In this document: piece by piece, positions 8,703 to 17,484 of the stretch | How the letters are laid out: every line of letters begins with the position of its first letter | Numbering within the stretch: the stretch's first letter is position 1 | From: OMSK01 sp902492995 | Lineage (GTDB): Bacteria > Bacillota_I > Bacilli_A > RF39 > UBA660 | DNA length: 43,329 nt | Direction of reading: 5' to 3' | NCBI GenBank assembly: GCA_902492995.1 | Contig: CABUNR010000008.1 | Location: forward strand, 1-43,329 | Position numbers and translations under genes: made by a program | The notes under the pieces: model-generated | What the model was told of the DNA's origin: nothing | Seen by the model: the letters and a program-made list of their open reading frames with translations, nothing else | The model's database searches: none

Positions 8703-10112
8703 TTAACTTGTTATTGTTAATGTTGTACTTCCTTCTTTTGTTCCTGATTTTACTGTTATTATATTTCCATTTACTGTACAATTAGCTATTTTAGTGTCTG
8801 CTGATACACATTTAATTAATCCTCCACTTATGTTTCCTTCTACTTCTATTGTTTTACTTTCTGGATATGTATATTTTCCACTTGTACTTGGTAACTTTAA
8901 TGTATTATTTGCTTTTATTACTGTTACTTCTATTTCTGTACTACTTTCTTTATAGTTTCTTGTTGCTTCACTTATTATTTTTACCTTCCCTGTTCCTAGT
9001 TTTTTTCCTGTTATTACTATTTTATTATCTTTTATTTCTGCTTCTACTATATCTTTATTTAGTACTTCTACTTTTATATTTCCGTCACTTATATTTTTTG
9101 TAACATCAATTTCTTTTGTATCTTTATATGCAATACTTATACTTGACTCTTTTAATGTTATCTCTCCATCTGCTTTTGTTATTACTACTGTTTTACTTCC
9201 TCTTACCGTATTATATCCTTCTTGGCTTACTTCATAATATACTGTATAACTTCCTACATCAGTGTAAGTTGGACTCTCATCTTTATCATATGTCCCTTCT
9301 TCTTCACCATATTTTACTGTTGCATTTTGTCCTGTACTTACTGTTATTCCGTGAGCTTTATTGTCATATATTCCATTATATCCATTAGCTGTTATACTTA
9401 ATAATCCTTTTGATGTGTAAGCTAAGTATGCTGCTTTGGCTTCTTTATATTTACTTGTTGCTTCACTTGTTATTGTTAGTGTTGCACTTCCTTCTTTTGT
9501 TCCTGATTTTACTGTTATTATATTTCCTTTAACTAAACAAGTCGCAACCTTAGTATCACTCGATTCACAACTTAGTTTTCCGTTTCCCTTGTTTTCTATT
9601 ACTTCAAATGTTCCAACCTCTGGATATGTATAATGCCCACTATTACTTGATAGTTTTAAACTTCCATCTAATTTTAATGATTCACTAGTACATTTACTAT
9701 TATTACTATCTATTGTTGCCTTTGAATCCTTATAATCAACAACATATCCATTTATACAAAAATGTCCCTCTGTAATTTGGCCATCTTTTAAACTATACAT
9801 TCCTCCTGTTGGTATAGATCCTTTCATATCTGGTTTTATCTCATTATATGCATAACCATCTTTATCTTCGTATGCCTTATCTTCTAAAGCAGATAAGACA
9901 ACTTTATTTTCTATAGCTTTTACATATTCATATGTACTATCTTTTGCGGCTTCTTTTCTAGAACCTTCTACTATATTTCCTATTATTGGTACAGTTATTA
10001 CTGCAATAACAGCAATTACTACTATTACCGCTAAAAGTTCTATTAATGTTAAACCTTTTTTATTGGTATTTCCTAAAAATACTCTTTTCATAGTTTTGTA
10101 TTTAGTTACCAT
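8703..10112 (-). CDS. Prepilin-type N-terminal part of giant MBG-repeat surface protein
   Basis: 469 residues, ending at an in-frame TAA. The N-terminus has a type IV prepilin leader: basic NTNKK, cleavage and methylation site G-LTLIE, then the hydrophobic helix LLAVIVVIAVIAVITVPIIG. A short pilin-like head follows (GGMYSLKDGQITEGHFCI and a second Cys near residue 137), then repeat units of the kinds found in the downstream part. Sister units read LTITSEATSKY or LTIKSAETANY; here the reading is LTITS-stop-ATENY. This means a GAA-type codon became TAA by one substitution, and the frame continues for another 1,669 codons. As written, the product is a prepilin with a few repeats. A good promoter lies at 10151-10179. 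The ATG follows GAGG. Confidence 0.85.
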   Translation of the reverse strand: MVTKYKTMKRVFLGNTNKKGLTLIELLAVIVVIAVIAVITVPIIGNIVEGSRKEAAKDSTYEYVKAIENKVVLSALEDKAYEDKDGYAYNEIKPDMKGSIPTGGMYSLKDGQITEGHFCINGYVVDYKDSKATIDSNNSKCTSESLKLDGSLKLSSNSGHYTYPEVGTFEVIENKGNGKLSCESSDTKVATCLVKGNIITVKSGTKEGSATLTITSEATSKYKEAKAAYLAYTSKGLLSITANGYNGIYDNKAHGITVSTGQNATVKYGEEEGTYDKDESPTYTDVGSYTVYYEVSQEGYNTVRGSKTVVITKADGEITLKESSISIAYKDTKEIDVTKNISDGNIKVEVLNKDIVEAEIKDNKIVITGKKLGTGKVKIISEATRNYKESSTEIEVTVIKANNTLKLPSTSGKYTYPESKTIEVEGNISGGLIKCVSADTKIANCTVNGNIITVKSGTKEGSTTLTITS

Positions 10113-10150
10113 TATTACACATCCTCTACTATAATTTCTATCCTATATAA

Positions 10151-10179
10151 ATAATACAACATATTAATTATTTTGTAAA
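10151..10179 (-). promoter_or_regulatory. Sigma-A promoter of the giant surface gene
   Basis: TTTACA, a 17-base spacer and TATTAT on the minus strand, about 38 bases before the start codon. It suggests the gene is still transcribed even though it is interrupted. Confidence 0.65.
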
Positions 10180-10194
10180 GAAAATGTATAAATA

Positions 10195-10533
10195 TTATCC
10201 TAAAACATCATTTAAAAATTTAAAAGTACTATTTAATCCATTAACAACAAAACCTTCTATTTTTTTTGATATCTTGTCTCCAGTTTTAGATAATTTAGAT
10301 TCATAATTTTCAGTATCTTTTATAACGTAATCATTTATATCAATATTTTTACCAGTAGAAATATCTTTTTCAAATTTTTTTATTTGTTCTTCTGTTAAAA
10401 CTTTTTTATTATGTTGTTCAAATTCATAATATCCTGTTGCTTCTGATATATAAATAGCAGTAAATCCAACCAATATAAATAAAAAAAACTTCCAAAATAC
10501 TTTCGTTAGCATCTTTTTTGTTTTATCATTCAT
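10195..10533 (-). CDS. Small single-pass membrane protein downstream of spoIIP
   Basis: 112 residues from the ATG at 10533, chosen because GGAGGG lies five bases before it; a longer in-frame start at 10554 has no SD of its own. A short basic N-terminus (MNDKTKKMLTKVFWK) precedes one membrane helix (FFLFILVGFTAIYI). A mostly helical, charged domain follows (EEQIKKFEKDISTGKNIDINDYVIKD) and ends VNGLNSTFKFLNDVLG. No family is recognised. It begins one base after the spoIIP stop codon, so the two are probably co-transcribed and translationally coupled. A role beside SpoIIP in peptidoglycan remodelling is inference from position only. Confidence 0.7.
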   Translation of the reverse strand: MNDKTKKMLTKVFWKFFLFILVGFTAIYISEATGYYEFEQHNKKVLTEEQIKKFEKDISTGKNIDINDYVIKDTENYESKLSKTGDKISKKIEGFVVNGLNSTFKFLNDVLG

Positions 10534-10534
10534 A

Positions 10535-11500
10535 CTATCCCTCCAAATATTCATTTATAACATCACTTAAAGCAATAGAAGTATTCATGACTTCTTCTAA
10601 ATTATTTTCATTACCTCCAAGTTCAATTAAAATAATATTTTTATTTAAATCTTGATTATAAATACCATTTACATTTTTACCTTCTTTTTTCATAATCCCT
10701 CTTGATAATTTAGGATATTTTTTATTTAAAATATCATTTAACTTATTAGCAACTAATAAATTATCCTTATAATTTTTATGTTCTAAACCTATTACAAATA
10801 AAACTTTAGCATATTTTTTATTATTAATTGTAATTGTAGAATAATTTTTCTTAACAGAATCCCTATGTAAATCTATAATTAATTTTAAATTTTTATATTT
10901 ATTTAAAGCTTTCTTTAAATAATATCTACTAGCTTTATAACTATATTTATAATCCCAGCCATTTGTATTTAAAAAATCAGTAATATTACCAGTTTCAACA
11001 ACAGTATTTATATTATATTTAGATAAATTGTCTCGAAGTAAATAAGAAGCCATCATAACATTTGGCGTAATATTATAATCCTCTAAAGCTTTTTTATTAT
11101 AGCTTTCCAATTGATGGGTACTATAAATATATACACTAGGATTAGATACATTTTTATCAACAGGATCTTTTATATATTTACTATTATCATTTGAATAATC
11201 ATTATCCGATGATGTTGTATAAATAACACTCTCGCTTTTTTCTTTATATTTAAAATTTTTTTCTAATATAGATATAGGATTTTTAATTTCTATATTAGTA
11301 AGAAATCTAATACTTTTATTTAATGTAGTATTATAATCTTTTAAATATAATTCATAATAATTTTTATTATTAAGCAATATTTTTATAAATTCTTCATTAT
11401 TAGAGACCAAATTTATTTTTAAAAACAAATTATATATAACCTCTATAATTATAAAAATAGAAACAATATTAAATAATAAAATTTTAATTTTATTTTTCAT
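10535..11500 (-). CDS. spoIIP: Stage II sporulation protein P-like peptidoglycan hydrolase
   Basis: 321 residues. An N-terminal membrane anchor (IKILLFNIVSIFIIIEVIYN) and a variable linker precede a SpoIIP amidase/endopeptidase domain. Conserved elements are YIYSTHQLESY (metal-binding His and the following Glu), LIIDLHRDSV (second metal His) and ILIELGGNENNLEE with MNTSIALSDVI at the end. In sporulating Bacillota SpoIIP works with SpoIID and SpoIIM to degrade septal peptidoglycan during engulfment. The start at 11500 is preferred to an in-frame ATG at 11512 because GGGTGAT lies six bases before it. A strong terminator separates it from secG. Confidence 0.85.
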   Translation of the reverse strand: MKNKIKILLFNIVSIFIIIEVIYNLFLKINLVSNNEEFIKILLNNKNYYELYLKDYNTTLNKSIRFLTNIEIKNPISILEKNFKYKEKSESVIYTTSSDNDYSNDNSKYIKDPVDKNVSNPSVYIYSTHQLESYNKKALEDYNITPNVMMASYLLRDNLSKYNINTVVETGNITDFLNTNGWDYKYSYKASRYYLKKALNKYKNLKLIIDLHRDSVKKNYSTITINNKKYAKVLFVIGLEHKNYKDNLLVANKLNDILNKKYPKLSRGIMKKEGKNVNGIYNQDLNKNIILIELGGNENNLEEVMNTSIALSDVINEYLEG

Positions 11501-11546
11501 ACAATCACCCATTTACATGATTATACTAAATATATAATAAATAAAA

Positions 11547-11579
11547 TGTCAAAAAAAAGATATTTATAAAATATCTTTT
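11547..11579 (-). terminator. Terminator after secG
   Basis: AAAAGATATTT (11555-11565) pairs with AAATATCTTTT (11569-11579). On the minus strand it is followed by eight T residues. It overlaps the secG stop codon. Confidence 0.75.
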
Positions 11580-11787
11580 AAAATCCTTGTATAAAACATA
11601 ATATAAAGAAAATTGTTCCAAGAAGGATTGTAAGTCTTGTAATAAAAAGTTCTCCTCCTCTTTCTTTACGATTTTTAAATAAAGCACTACTACCACCAGA
11701 AATTATATTTGCTTCTTCAGCCTTACCAGATTGTAAAAGCACAACGGCTATAAGTAGTATTGATACGATTATTAAAGCTATTTCCAT
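11578..11787 (-). CDS. secG: Preprotein translocase subunit SecG
   Basis: 69 residues with the two hydrophobic segments of SecG: ALIIVSILLIAVVLLQSG at the N-terminus and ITRLTILLGTIFFILCFIQG at the end. Between them is a loop containing EEANIISGGSSALF-KNRKERG. SecG is the small accessory subunit of the SecYEG channel in the cytoplasmic membrane and aids SecA-driven export. AGAGGAGG lies before the ATG. The gene follows fmt, with a 49-base gap that may hold a weak promoter. Confidence 0.9.
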   Translation of the reverse strand: MEIALIIVSILLIAVVLLQSGKAEEANIISGGSSALFKNRKERGGELFITRLTILLGTIFFILCFIQGF

Positions 11788-11836
11788 ATTGCCTCCTCTA
11801 TATATAATTTACCATAAATTTAAAATTTAATCAATA

Positions 11837-12811
11837 TTATTCAAACATTTTACCTATTATACTATTTTTATCTTGAAGACCATTTAAATACTCTGTAGCA
11901 CTCATCTTCTTCTTTCCCTCAGGTTGAATTTCCGTAAAAACAATTTCACCATTACTTACCTTTACGCCAATTCCATCAGGATAGATATTAATAATTTGAC
12001 CATCAAGTTTAAAAGGATCTGCATAATTAGATACTCTACTTGCCCATATTTTCATTCTTTTAGCGTCAATTATAGCATATGCACCAGGCCAAGAATTAAG
12101 TCCTCTTATTTGATTATATATTTGTTTTTTAGTTTTACTAAAATCGATTTTTTCATCTTCTTTACTAATATTTTTAGCATATGTTGCTTCATCATTATTT
12201 TGCTTAATTCTAGGAGCTGTACCATCTATTATTTTAGGTAAAACTTCAAGTATTAAATCTCTACCTAATAAACTTAATTTATTATGAAGCGTTGCAGCTG
12301 TATCATCATCATTAATAGGTATTTCACTTGATGCAATAATATCCCCTTCATCCATTTTTGGACTCATATGCATAATAGTGACACCTGTTTTTTTATAACC
12401 ATCAATTATAGCATGATGAATTGGTGCTCCTCCTCTTAATTTTGGTAAAAGAGATGCATGAATATTGATACAACCATATTTTGGATAAGTAAGCAATTCT
12501 CTTGGTAAAATTTGTCCATAAGCACATGTAATTATTATATTTGGATGAAGCGAAACTACTTCTTGCCATGATTCTTTTATATTTTCTGGTTGCAAAACTA
12601 GTATCAAATTATCATTAGCGAATTTTTTTATAGGAGAACAAGTTAATTCTTTATTTCTTCCAACTGGTCTATCTGGTTGTGTAACAACACCACATACTTT
12701 AAAATTACTATTTAATGCTCTTAAAATTGGAACACTAAATTCAGGTGTTCCCATAAAAACAATTCTTAAATTTTCTTCTATTTTTAAATCATTTATATTA
12801 ATGTCATTCAT
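11837..12811 (-). CDS. fmt: Methionyl-tRNA formyltransferase
   Basis: 324 residues. The protein adds a formyl group from 10-formyl-tetrahydrofolate to the methionine on initiator tRNA. The N-terminal Rossmann domain begins LRIVFMGTPEFSVP. The catalytic segment is NIHASLLPKLRGGAPIHHAI (Asn, His and the SLLP loop), with the catalytic Asp expected just downstream in HMSPKMDEGDII. The C-terminal tRNA-binding domain has INQIRGLNSWPGAY-like sequence (here YNQIRGLNSWPGAYA). About 14 residues precede the usual start of the family fold; no alternative start with an SD is visible, and GGTGATT lies before the chosen ATG. It has its own extended -10 promoter. Confidence 0.95.
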   Translation of the reverse strand: MNDININDLKIEENLRIVFMGTPEFSVPILRALNSNFKVCGVVTQPDRPVGRNKELTCSPIKKFANDNLILVLQPENIKESWQEVVSLHPNIIITCAYGQILPRELLTYPKYGCINIHASLLPKLRGGAPIHHAIIDGYKKTGVTIMHMSPKMDEGDIIASSEIPINDDDTAATLHNKLSLLGRDLILEVLPKIIDGTAPRIKQNNDEATYAKNISKEDEKIDFSKTKKQIYNQIRGLNSWPGAYAIIDAKRMKIWASRVSNYADPFKLDGQIINIYPDGIGVKVSNGEIVFTEIQPEGKKKMSATEYLNGLQDKNSIIGKMFE

Positions 12812-12826
12812 ATAATCACCACTATT

Positions 12827-12855
12827 ATTTTATCACAAAATTTCATTATAAACAA
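12827..12855 (-). promoter_or_regulatory. Promoter of fmt
   Basis: TTGTTT, a 17-base spacer and TAAAAT on the minus strand, with TG one base upstream of the -10. Confidence 0.6.
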
Positions 12856-12880
12856 AAAATTTAGAAATATCTAAATTTTT
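12855..12880 (-). terminator. Terminator after the giant coiled-coil gene
   Basis: AAAAATTTAGA (12855-12865) and TCTAAATTTTT (12870-12880) form an 11-bp stem with a four-base loop and T-runs on both sides. It starts at the stop codon of the 12880-16287 gene and touches the fmt promoter. Confidence 0.65.
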
Positions 12881-15800
12881 TATTTTAAGTATTTTTTGTT
12901 TTTAGATTCTGTTAAATTATCTAAATTTTGATCTATAGAATTATCCGTTAATAAATTTTTTAATACCTTTAAATATTCAATTGAATTATTTTCAAGGCTT
13001 AAACTATCATTTTTAATTAAATTTTCTATATTATTCTTATTAATATAAACATTCTTATTAGTATAATCTTCCATGTAATTTAATATTCCTTTTAAAGATT
13101 TTAAATAATTAATTGAATCATTTTCTAATTTTACTCCATCATTTAATACAAATTCTAAGTATAAATTTTTAATAGTTGTATTTCTAGAAACATTAATATA
13201 ATTTAATAATGAAGCATGTGTACTTATTTGTAATACAACCTTTTTATATTGTTGCATCATTTGTACTATACTTGCATTAATGCATGCTATTTTATCATTA
13301 ATAAGTTGCATTTTTAAATTATCATCTGATATTTCTATATCATTTTCTATATACTCTTTTGTTTTTACTTCTTCTATTAATTCATTTCTAACTTCTGTTA
13401 TTCTATCTAAATATAAAGTTGCATTTTTTAAATAAACATTAATTGCTTTTTTTAAATAATCTAGTTCTACCAATCCTTTTTCTAACTTTTCCTCTTTTTC
13501 TTTTAAATAATGTTCAATTTTTATAATTAATTCTTTTTTATCTATAGTATCTACTTCTTTTTTCTTAGAAAAAATAGATTTAAACTTACTTTTTTTCTCA
13601 AGTTTATATAATCCTTCAATATCTTCTTCTATTTCATTAAAATTGTCTGTATCATCTTTAGTTGTAAAATCTAAAAAGTTATTTACAATTTCTTCAGATT
13701 GTTTTCTAAGTCCAGAATCAAATGAAGATATTGTATCAAAATTGATAGTAGAAATTGTAGGAACTTTTATTTTCCCCATATTATATATCTTTTCATTCCT
13801 ATCTCTATTTTCAAAATCTTTTTGTAATTTAGAAATATTTGTTGTTAAAATACTATTAAATAAATTATATAAATTTTTATATTTTTTTTCATTAATATTT
13901 GATATAACCATTTCAATATAAGGTTCAATACCTTTTGTTAAAAATGTAAATGAAAAACCACCATTAATATTTTTCTTTATATGCTCATAGTCAAGTGTTT
14001 CATCAACTTTAATTTTATCTATATCAATATTTAATGCAGATAATATTCTCTCTGTTGTTAGACCATTATCCATAAAACAAGAATTAATAATTTCATTTGT
14101 ATTAATAGTATTTATAAATATTGCAAGTTGATTAGCAAATTCATTATCATCTATACCGTTTTTAATAAGTTCATTATTAAGTACCTTATTTAAATTATCA
14201 ATAATTATCAAATCATTAGTTTTTACTTTATTTATTCTTTGTCTTATATAATTATATTTAAAATTACCAGAAAAAATATCATAATTTAATTTTCTGTTTT
14301 CTAATATTTTTAATAAGTTTTTACTATAATTTAAATTTTTATTAAAGCAGTTATTAACTATGTCAACAGGTTTGATATTGCATCTTTCAATATCTCTATT
14401 AACTCCTCCAAATATATACTTAGGAAAAATTTTTTCTATTAAAAGAATATTACCTTTTATTTCACTTTCATCAACTTTTAATTCATCATCTATTTTATAA
14501 AATGTTTGATGATCAAAATCATAATAACTAATATTTCTATTAAATAGTAAATCTAGATAATCCGATTCTTCAAAATTTAAATATGCAAAACAAGATATAA
14601 TGGCAAGTTCTAGTATATCATTATCATTATAAAATCTTTTTAATTTTGGCTTTAAACTATCATATTTCATAGAACAAATTCTAATAAATGATATTAATTT
14701 ATCACTTAATCCATTATAAATTTTACTAAGTTTTTTTACTTCATTTTTATAATCAAGATCAGCAATATATTTTTTTATGGAATCAGATGTTATAACACAG
14801 GAGCCAATATTTTCAATATCATTTCGTACATCATTAAATTCTATACAATCCATTTTTAATGAATCTTTATCATATCCTTTAGGAAAAAATTTTAAGATAG
14901 AAACTAAATCTCCATCAGAAACATCATCTATTTTTTGTGTTTCATTTAAATCTATTTTATAATAAGATGATACTTTTTCTTTCGTTACATCATTATTTAC
15001 AAAAAACGAAGAAAACTTATCACTATCATAAAAACTAGCAATAAAACAAGCTTTAAATACATTAATAGAATCATATTCAGAATCATTTTTCTTTAATTTT
15101 TCATATATATTATAAACACGCTTTAAATATTTTTTCGTTTTATCATCTTTAGTTGATAGCTCAGTAATATATTTTTGATTTTCTACATTATCAGTTTGAC
15201 ATATATCAAAAATTTTATTATCTATTTCATAATAAGCTAGCATTTGTAAAAATAAATAATTGTCTGTATTATTTTTATCTAATAACTTTTTTAAAACATC
15301 AGAAACATTTTTTACATTTTTTAAATAAGGTTGGTAATATGTATAAATAATTCTAATATCAGGGTGTCTACTTCTAATTGGATCTTTATTAACAATTCTA
15401 CCATTTATTTTAGTAAATTTAATAGATGTATTATCTGTTATATAGGAATTGATTTTTTCTGAATCTAAGTTATATTCTTCTAAATAATTTATAACATCTC
15501 TACAATTATCTACATAAAAACCATTTAATAAGGTCCATAATATAAAATCATTATTAATCTTATTAGGTAAGTTATATTTTAAAAATTTACTAGCATTTTC
15601 AAAATAATTAATAACTGTTGAATCATATCCTTTAAAAAGTTCTACTTTTAAGTTATCACATTTATTAGAAATAGATTCATCTACAATATATCTTATTTTT
15701 GCTACCACATCAATATCTTGTCTATCACCAACATGATCATTATATTCTATTACATCTATTAAATTTTCATAAAACAAATCTTCAATTGTTAAAGAAGCAT

Positions 15801-16287
15801 ATTCATATTTATTTTTATGTAACAAAAAACATGGTGAAAAATCACTATATAATCTTAATTTGTTATATTGGTTTTCATTATATCTCATAAATTTTAAAAG
15901 TTCTTTTTCTCCGTTTTTAGTCAATCTATCATTATCTTTTAAAAATTTAAGTCTATTCATAGTATCTTCATAAGGCTCATTAAGTTGAACCTTATTATCT
16001 ACAATTTTTAAAAAATCAAAATCATAATTTTCAAACCTATTTTTAAGCCATTCAGGAATATATGGTTCAAACACAATTTTTAAATCATATAAATTTCTAT
16101 ACAAAAATGACAAAAAATAAATTTTTTTATTAATTTTAGGATCATCATTATAACGATGATCAAAGTTTTCATTTAATATAGCTAAAAAAATATCAATATA
16201 GTATAAAGTTTCATCAGGAATAATTTCTTCAAATTCATCATAAGATAATATTACATTTTTATCTATTTTTTGATCAATTGTTTCCAT
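12880..16287 (-). CDS. Very large uncharacterised protein, TelA partner
   Basis: 1,135 residues; no family recognised. There is no signal peptide and no membrane helix, so it is probably cytoplasmic. The first ~880 residues are a helical, Asn/Asp/Lys-rich region without recognisable motifs. A strongly basic linker near residues 895-912 (KKSKFKSIFSKKKE) leads into a long coiled coil (LKEKEEKLEKGLVELDYLKK, then VRNELIEEVKTKEYIEND). The last 100 residues carry a tandem repeat: LENDSINYLKSLKGIL and LENNSIEYLKVLKNLL, about 50 residues apart. Its start codon overlaps the stop codon of the TelA-like gene (TAATG), so the two are translationally coupled and probably act together. Confidence 0.7.
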   Translation of the reverse strand: METIDQKIDKNVILSYDEFEEIIPDETLYYIDIFLAILNENFDHRYNDDPKINKKIYFLSFLYRNLYDLKIVFEPYIPEWLKNRFENYDFDFLKIVDNKVQLNEPYEDTMNRLKFLKDNDRLTKNGEKELLKFMRYNENQYNKLRLYSDFSPCFLLHKNKYEYASLTIEDLFYENLIDVIEYNDHVGDRQDIDVVAKIRYIVDESISNKCDNLKVELFKGYDSTVINYFENASKFLKYNLPNKINNDFILWTLLNGFYVDNCRDVINYLEEYNLDSEKINSYITDNTSIKFTKINGRIVNKDPIRSRHPDIRIIYTYYQPYLKNVKNVSDVLKKLLDKNNTDNYLFLQMLAYYEIDNKIFDICQTDNVENQKYITELSTKDDKTKKYLKRVYNIYEKLKKNDSEYDSINVFKACFIASFYDSDKFSSFFVNNDVTKEKVSSYYKIDLNETQKIDDVSDGDLVSILKFFPKGYDKDSLKMDCIEFNDVRNDIENIGSCVITSDSIKKYIADLDYKNEVKKLSKIYNGLSDKLISFIRICSMKYDSLKPKLKRFYNDNDILELAIISCFAYLNFEESDYLDLLFNRNISYYDFDHQTFYKIDDELKVDESEIKGNILLIEKIFPKYIFGGVNRDIERCNIKPVDIVNNCFNKNLNYSKNLLKILENRKLNYDIFSGNFKYNYIRQRINKVKTNDLIIIDNLNKVLNNELIKNGIDDNEFANQLAIFINTINTNEIINSCFMDNGLTTERILSALNIDIDKIKVDETLDYEHIKKNINGGFSFTFLTKGIEPYIEMVISNINEKKYKNLYNLFNSILTTNISKLQKDFENRDRNEKIYNMGKIKVPTISTINFDTISSFDSGLRKQSEEIVNNFLDFTTKDDTDNFNEIEEDIEGLYKLEKKSKFKSIFSKKKEVDTIDKKELIIKIEHYLKEKEEKLEKGLVELDYLKKAINVYLKNATLYLDRITEVRNELIEEVKTKEYIENDIEISDDNLKMQLINDKIACINASIVQMMQQYKKVVLQISTHASLLNYINVSRNTTIKNLYLEFVLNDGVKLENDSINYLKSLKGILNYMEDYTNKNVYINKNNIENLIKNDSLSLENNSIEYLKVLKNLLTDNSIDQNLDNLTESKNKKYLK

Positions 16288-17405
16288 TAATTATTTTCCT
16301 TTTTTAAAAATTTAACATTTTCTTTGACATTACTTTCATATGCTTCTAATAATAATTGTTCTTTAAGTTCCTTATTAAAATTGCTATAATGTTCCTTTAT
16401 TTCTTCTAACGCTTTTGTATTATTTAAAATATTTTTCTTTTTTTCTATTGAACCTTGTTTTAATAAGGAAATACCTTGATCAATATATGAATCAATAGTT
16501 TTATATGTTTCAGCTTTTATATTTCCATCTTTAACTAACTCATTTACACTATTAATCGCTTCATTTTGTTGTTTTGAAGTTTCGATTAAAGCACTATTAA
16601 CTCCATCCATTAAATAATTAAGTTTATATGCTTCTTCTTTTTGTTTTTTAGCACCTACAAGGGCTGTTCCATTTAATTTAATAATTGATTTGTCTAACGA
16701 CAAGAAATTTTGATAACTTGTAAGCATTTTAAGTTCATTAATTTGTCTTGTATTCCATTGCATAATAACATTATTAATAGATATTTGACTTTTTAGTATA
16801 CTATATAATTTATCATTAAAAATATCTAATACTTGTTTTTTATATGCTATTTCTCTTTCAGAATTCACATTTTGTTCACATGCTTCTAAATAAGCAATTT
16901 CATCTTCTAAAAATTTTTTATCAGCAATCCCTACATCATATACTTTTTGTAAAATTTTAACAAAAGGTTTTATATTATTAATAAATCCATTAAATAAATC
17001 AAAATCATCTTTAGCATTTTCATACATTATATTAACATCATTTACAAGTAAATCAACATTTTGAGCATAATCAATATATTCTTGATTATAAGATAATTCT
17101 ATATTTTTTTTATTTTGTATTTTATTTAATAATTTGCTTAAAAATCTATATGTTTTTTTATCAGCTTTTTTTCTTTCCTCTTCTAATTTATCAAGTCGCA
17201 CTTGAAAATTTGATAAATTATCTACTTTACCAAAAAAATCATCGTTTAATGTTCTCTCATTTTCAATTACATTTGTCGCATTTAAAACATATTCATCTAT
17301 TTTTTCTATTACATCTTGCCCATAAGATAATATTGTACTTGGATCATTTAAATCAACTCTTTTAAAAGTTATTTCTTCTATATTGCATAATTCTTTTTCC
17401 GCCAT
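16287..17405 (-). CDS. TelA-like (toxic anion resistance family) protein
   Basis: 372 residues, cytoplasmic and almost wholly helical. The opening TFKRVDLNDPSTILSYGQDV matches the start of TelA/YceH-type proteins (DL.DP..V..YG). The region around residues 150-190 has YDVGIADKKFLEDEIAYLEA, and the later QWNTRQINELKMLTSYQNFL resembles the helical part just before the C-terminal bundle. TelA-type proteins are linked to resistance against tellurite, nisin and envelope stress, but the molecular role is unclear. A consensus promoter lies just upstream and GGGGAG precedes the ATG. The downstream partner is the 1,135-residue protein. The family call rests on motif pattern only. Confidence 0.65.
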   Translation of the reverse strand: MAEKELCNIEEITFKRVDLNDPSTILSYGQDVIEKIDEYVLNATNVIENERTLNDDFFGKVDNLSNFQVRLDKLEEERKKADKKTYRFLSKLLNKIQNKKNIELSYNQEYIDYAQNVDLLVNDVNIMYENAKDDFDLFNGFINNIKPFVKILQKVYDVGIADKKFLEDEIAYLEACEQNVNSEREIAYKKQVLDIFNDKLYSILKSQISINNVIMQWNTRQINELKMLTSYQNFLSLDKSIIKLNGTALVGAKKQKEEAYKLNYLMDGVNSALIETSKQQNEAINSVNELVKDGNIKAETYKTIDSYIDQGISLLKQGSIEKKKNILNNTKALEEIKEHYSNFNKELKEQLLLEAYESNVKENVKFLKKENN

Positions 17406-17430
17406 AATCTCCCCTCTTTCATAGTCAGTT

Positions 17431-17459
17431 ATTATAAGTTAAATATATAAATTTGTCAA
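17431..17459 (-). promoter_or_regulatory. Consensus sigma-A promoter of the telA-like operon
   Basis: TTGACA, 17 bases and TATAAT: both elements match consensus exactly. It suggests strong housekeeping expression of the TelA-like/coiled-coil pair. Confidence 0.85.
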
Positions 17460-17484
17460 TTTTAACATTTTAACATATAAAATA

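Noticed and set aside
5849..9388. Several Leu/Tyr-rich open frames on the plus strand
   Set aside because: They are antisense to the repeat gene, have hydrophobic low-complexity composition created by reading biased repeat codons backwards, and lack SDs.
3693..10112. Regularly spaced repeats suggestive of a CRISPR array
   Set aside because: Repeat units are long, coding, in frame and divergent; there are no short constant repeats with unique spacers.
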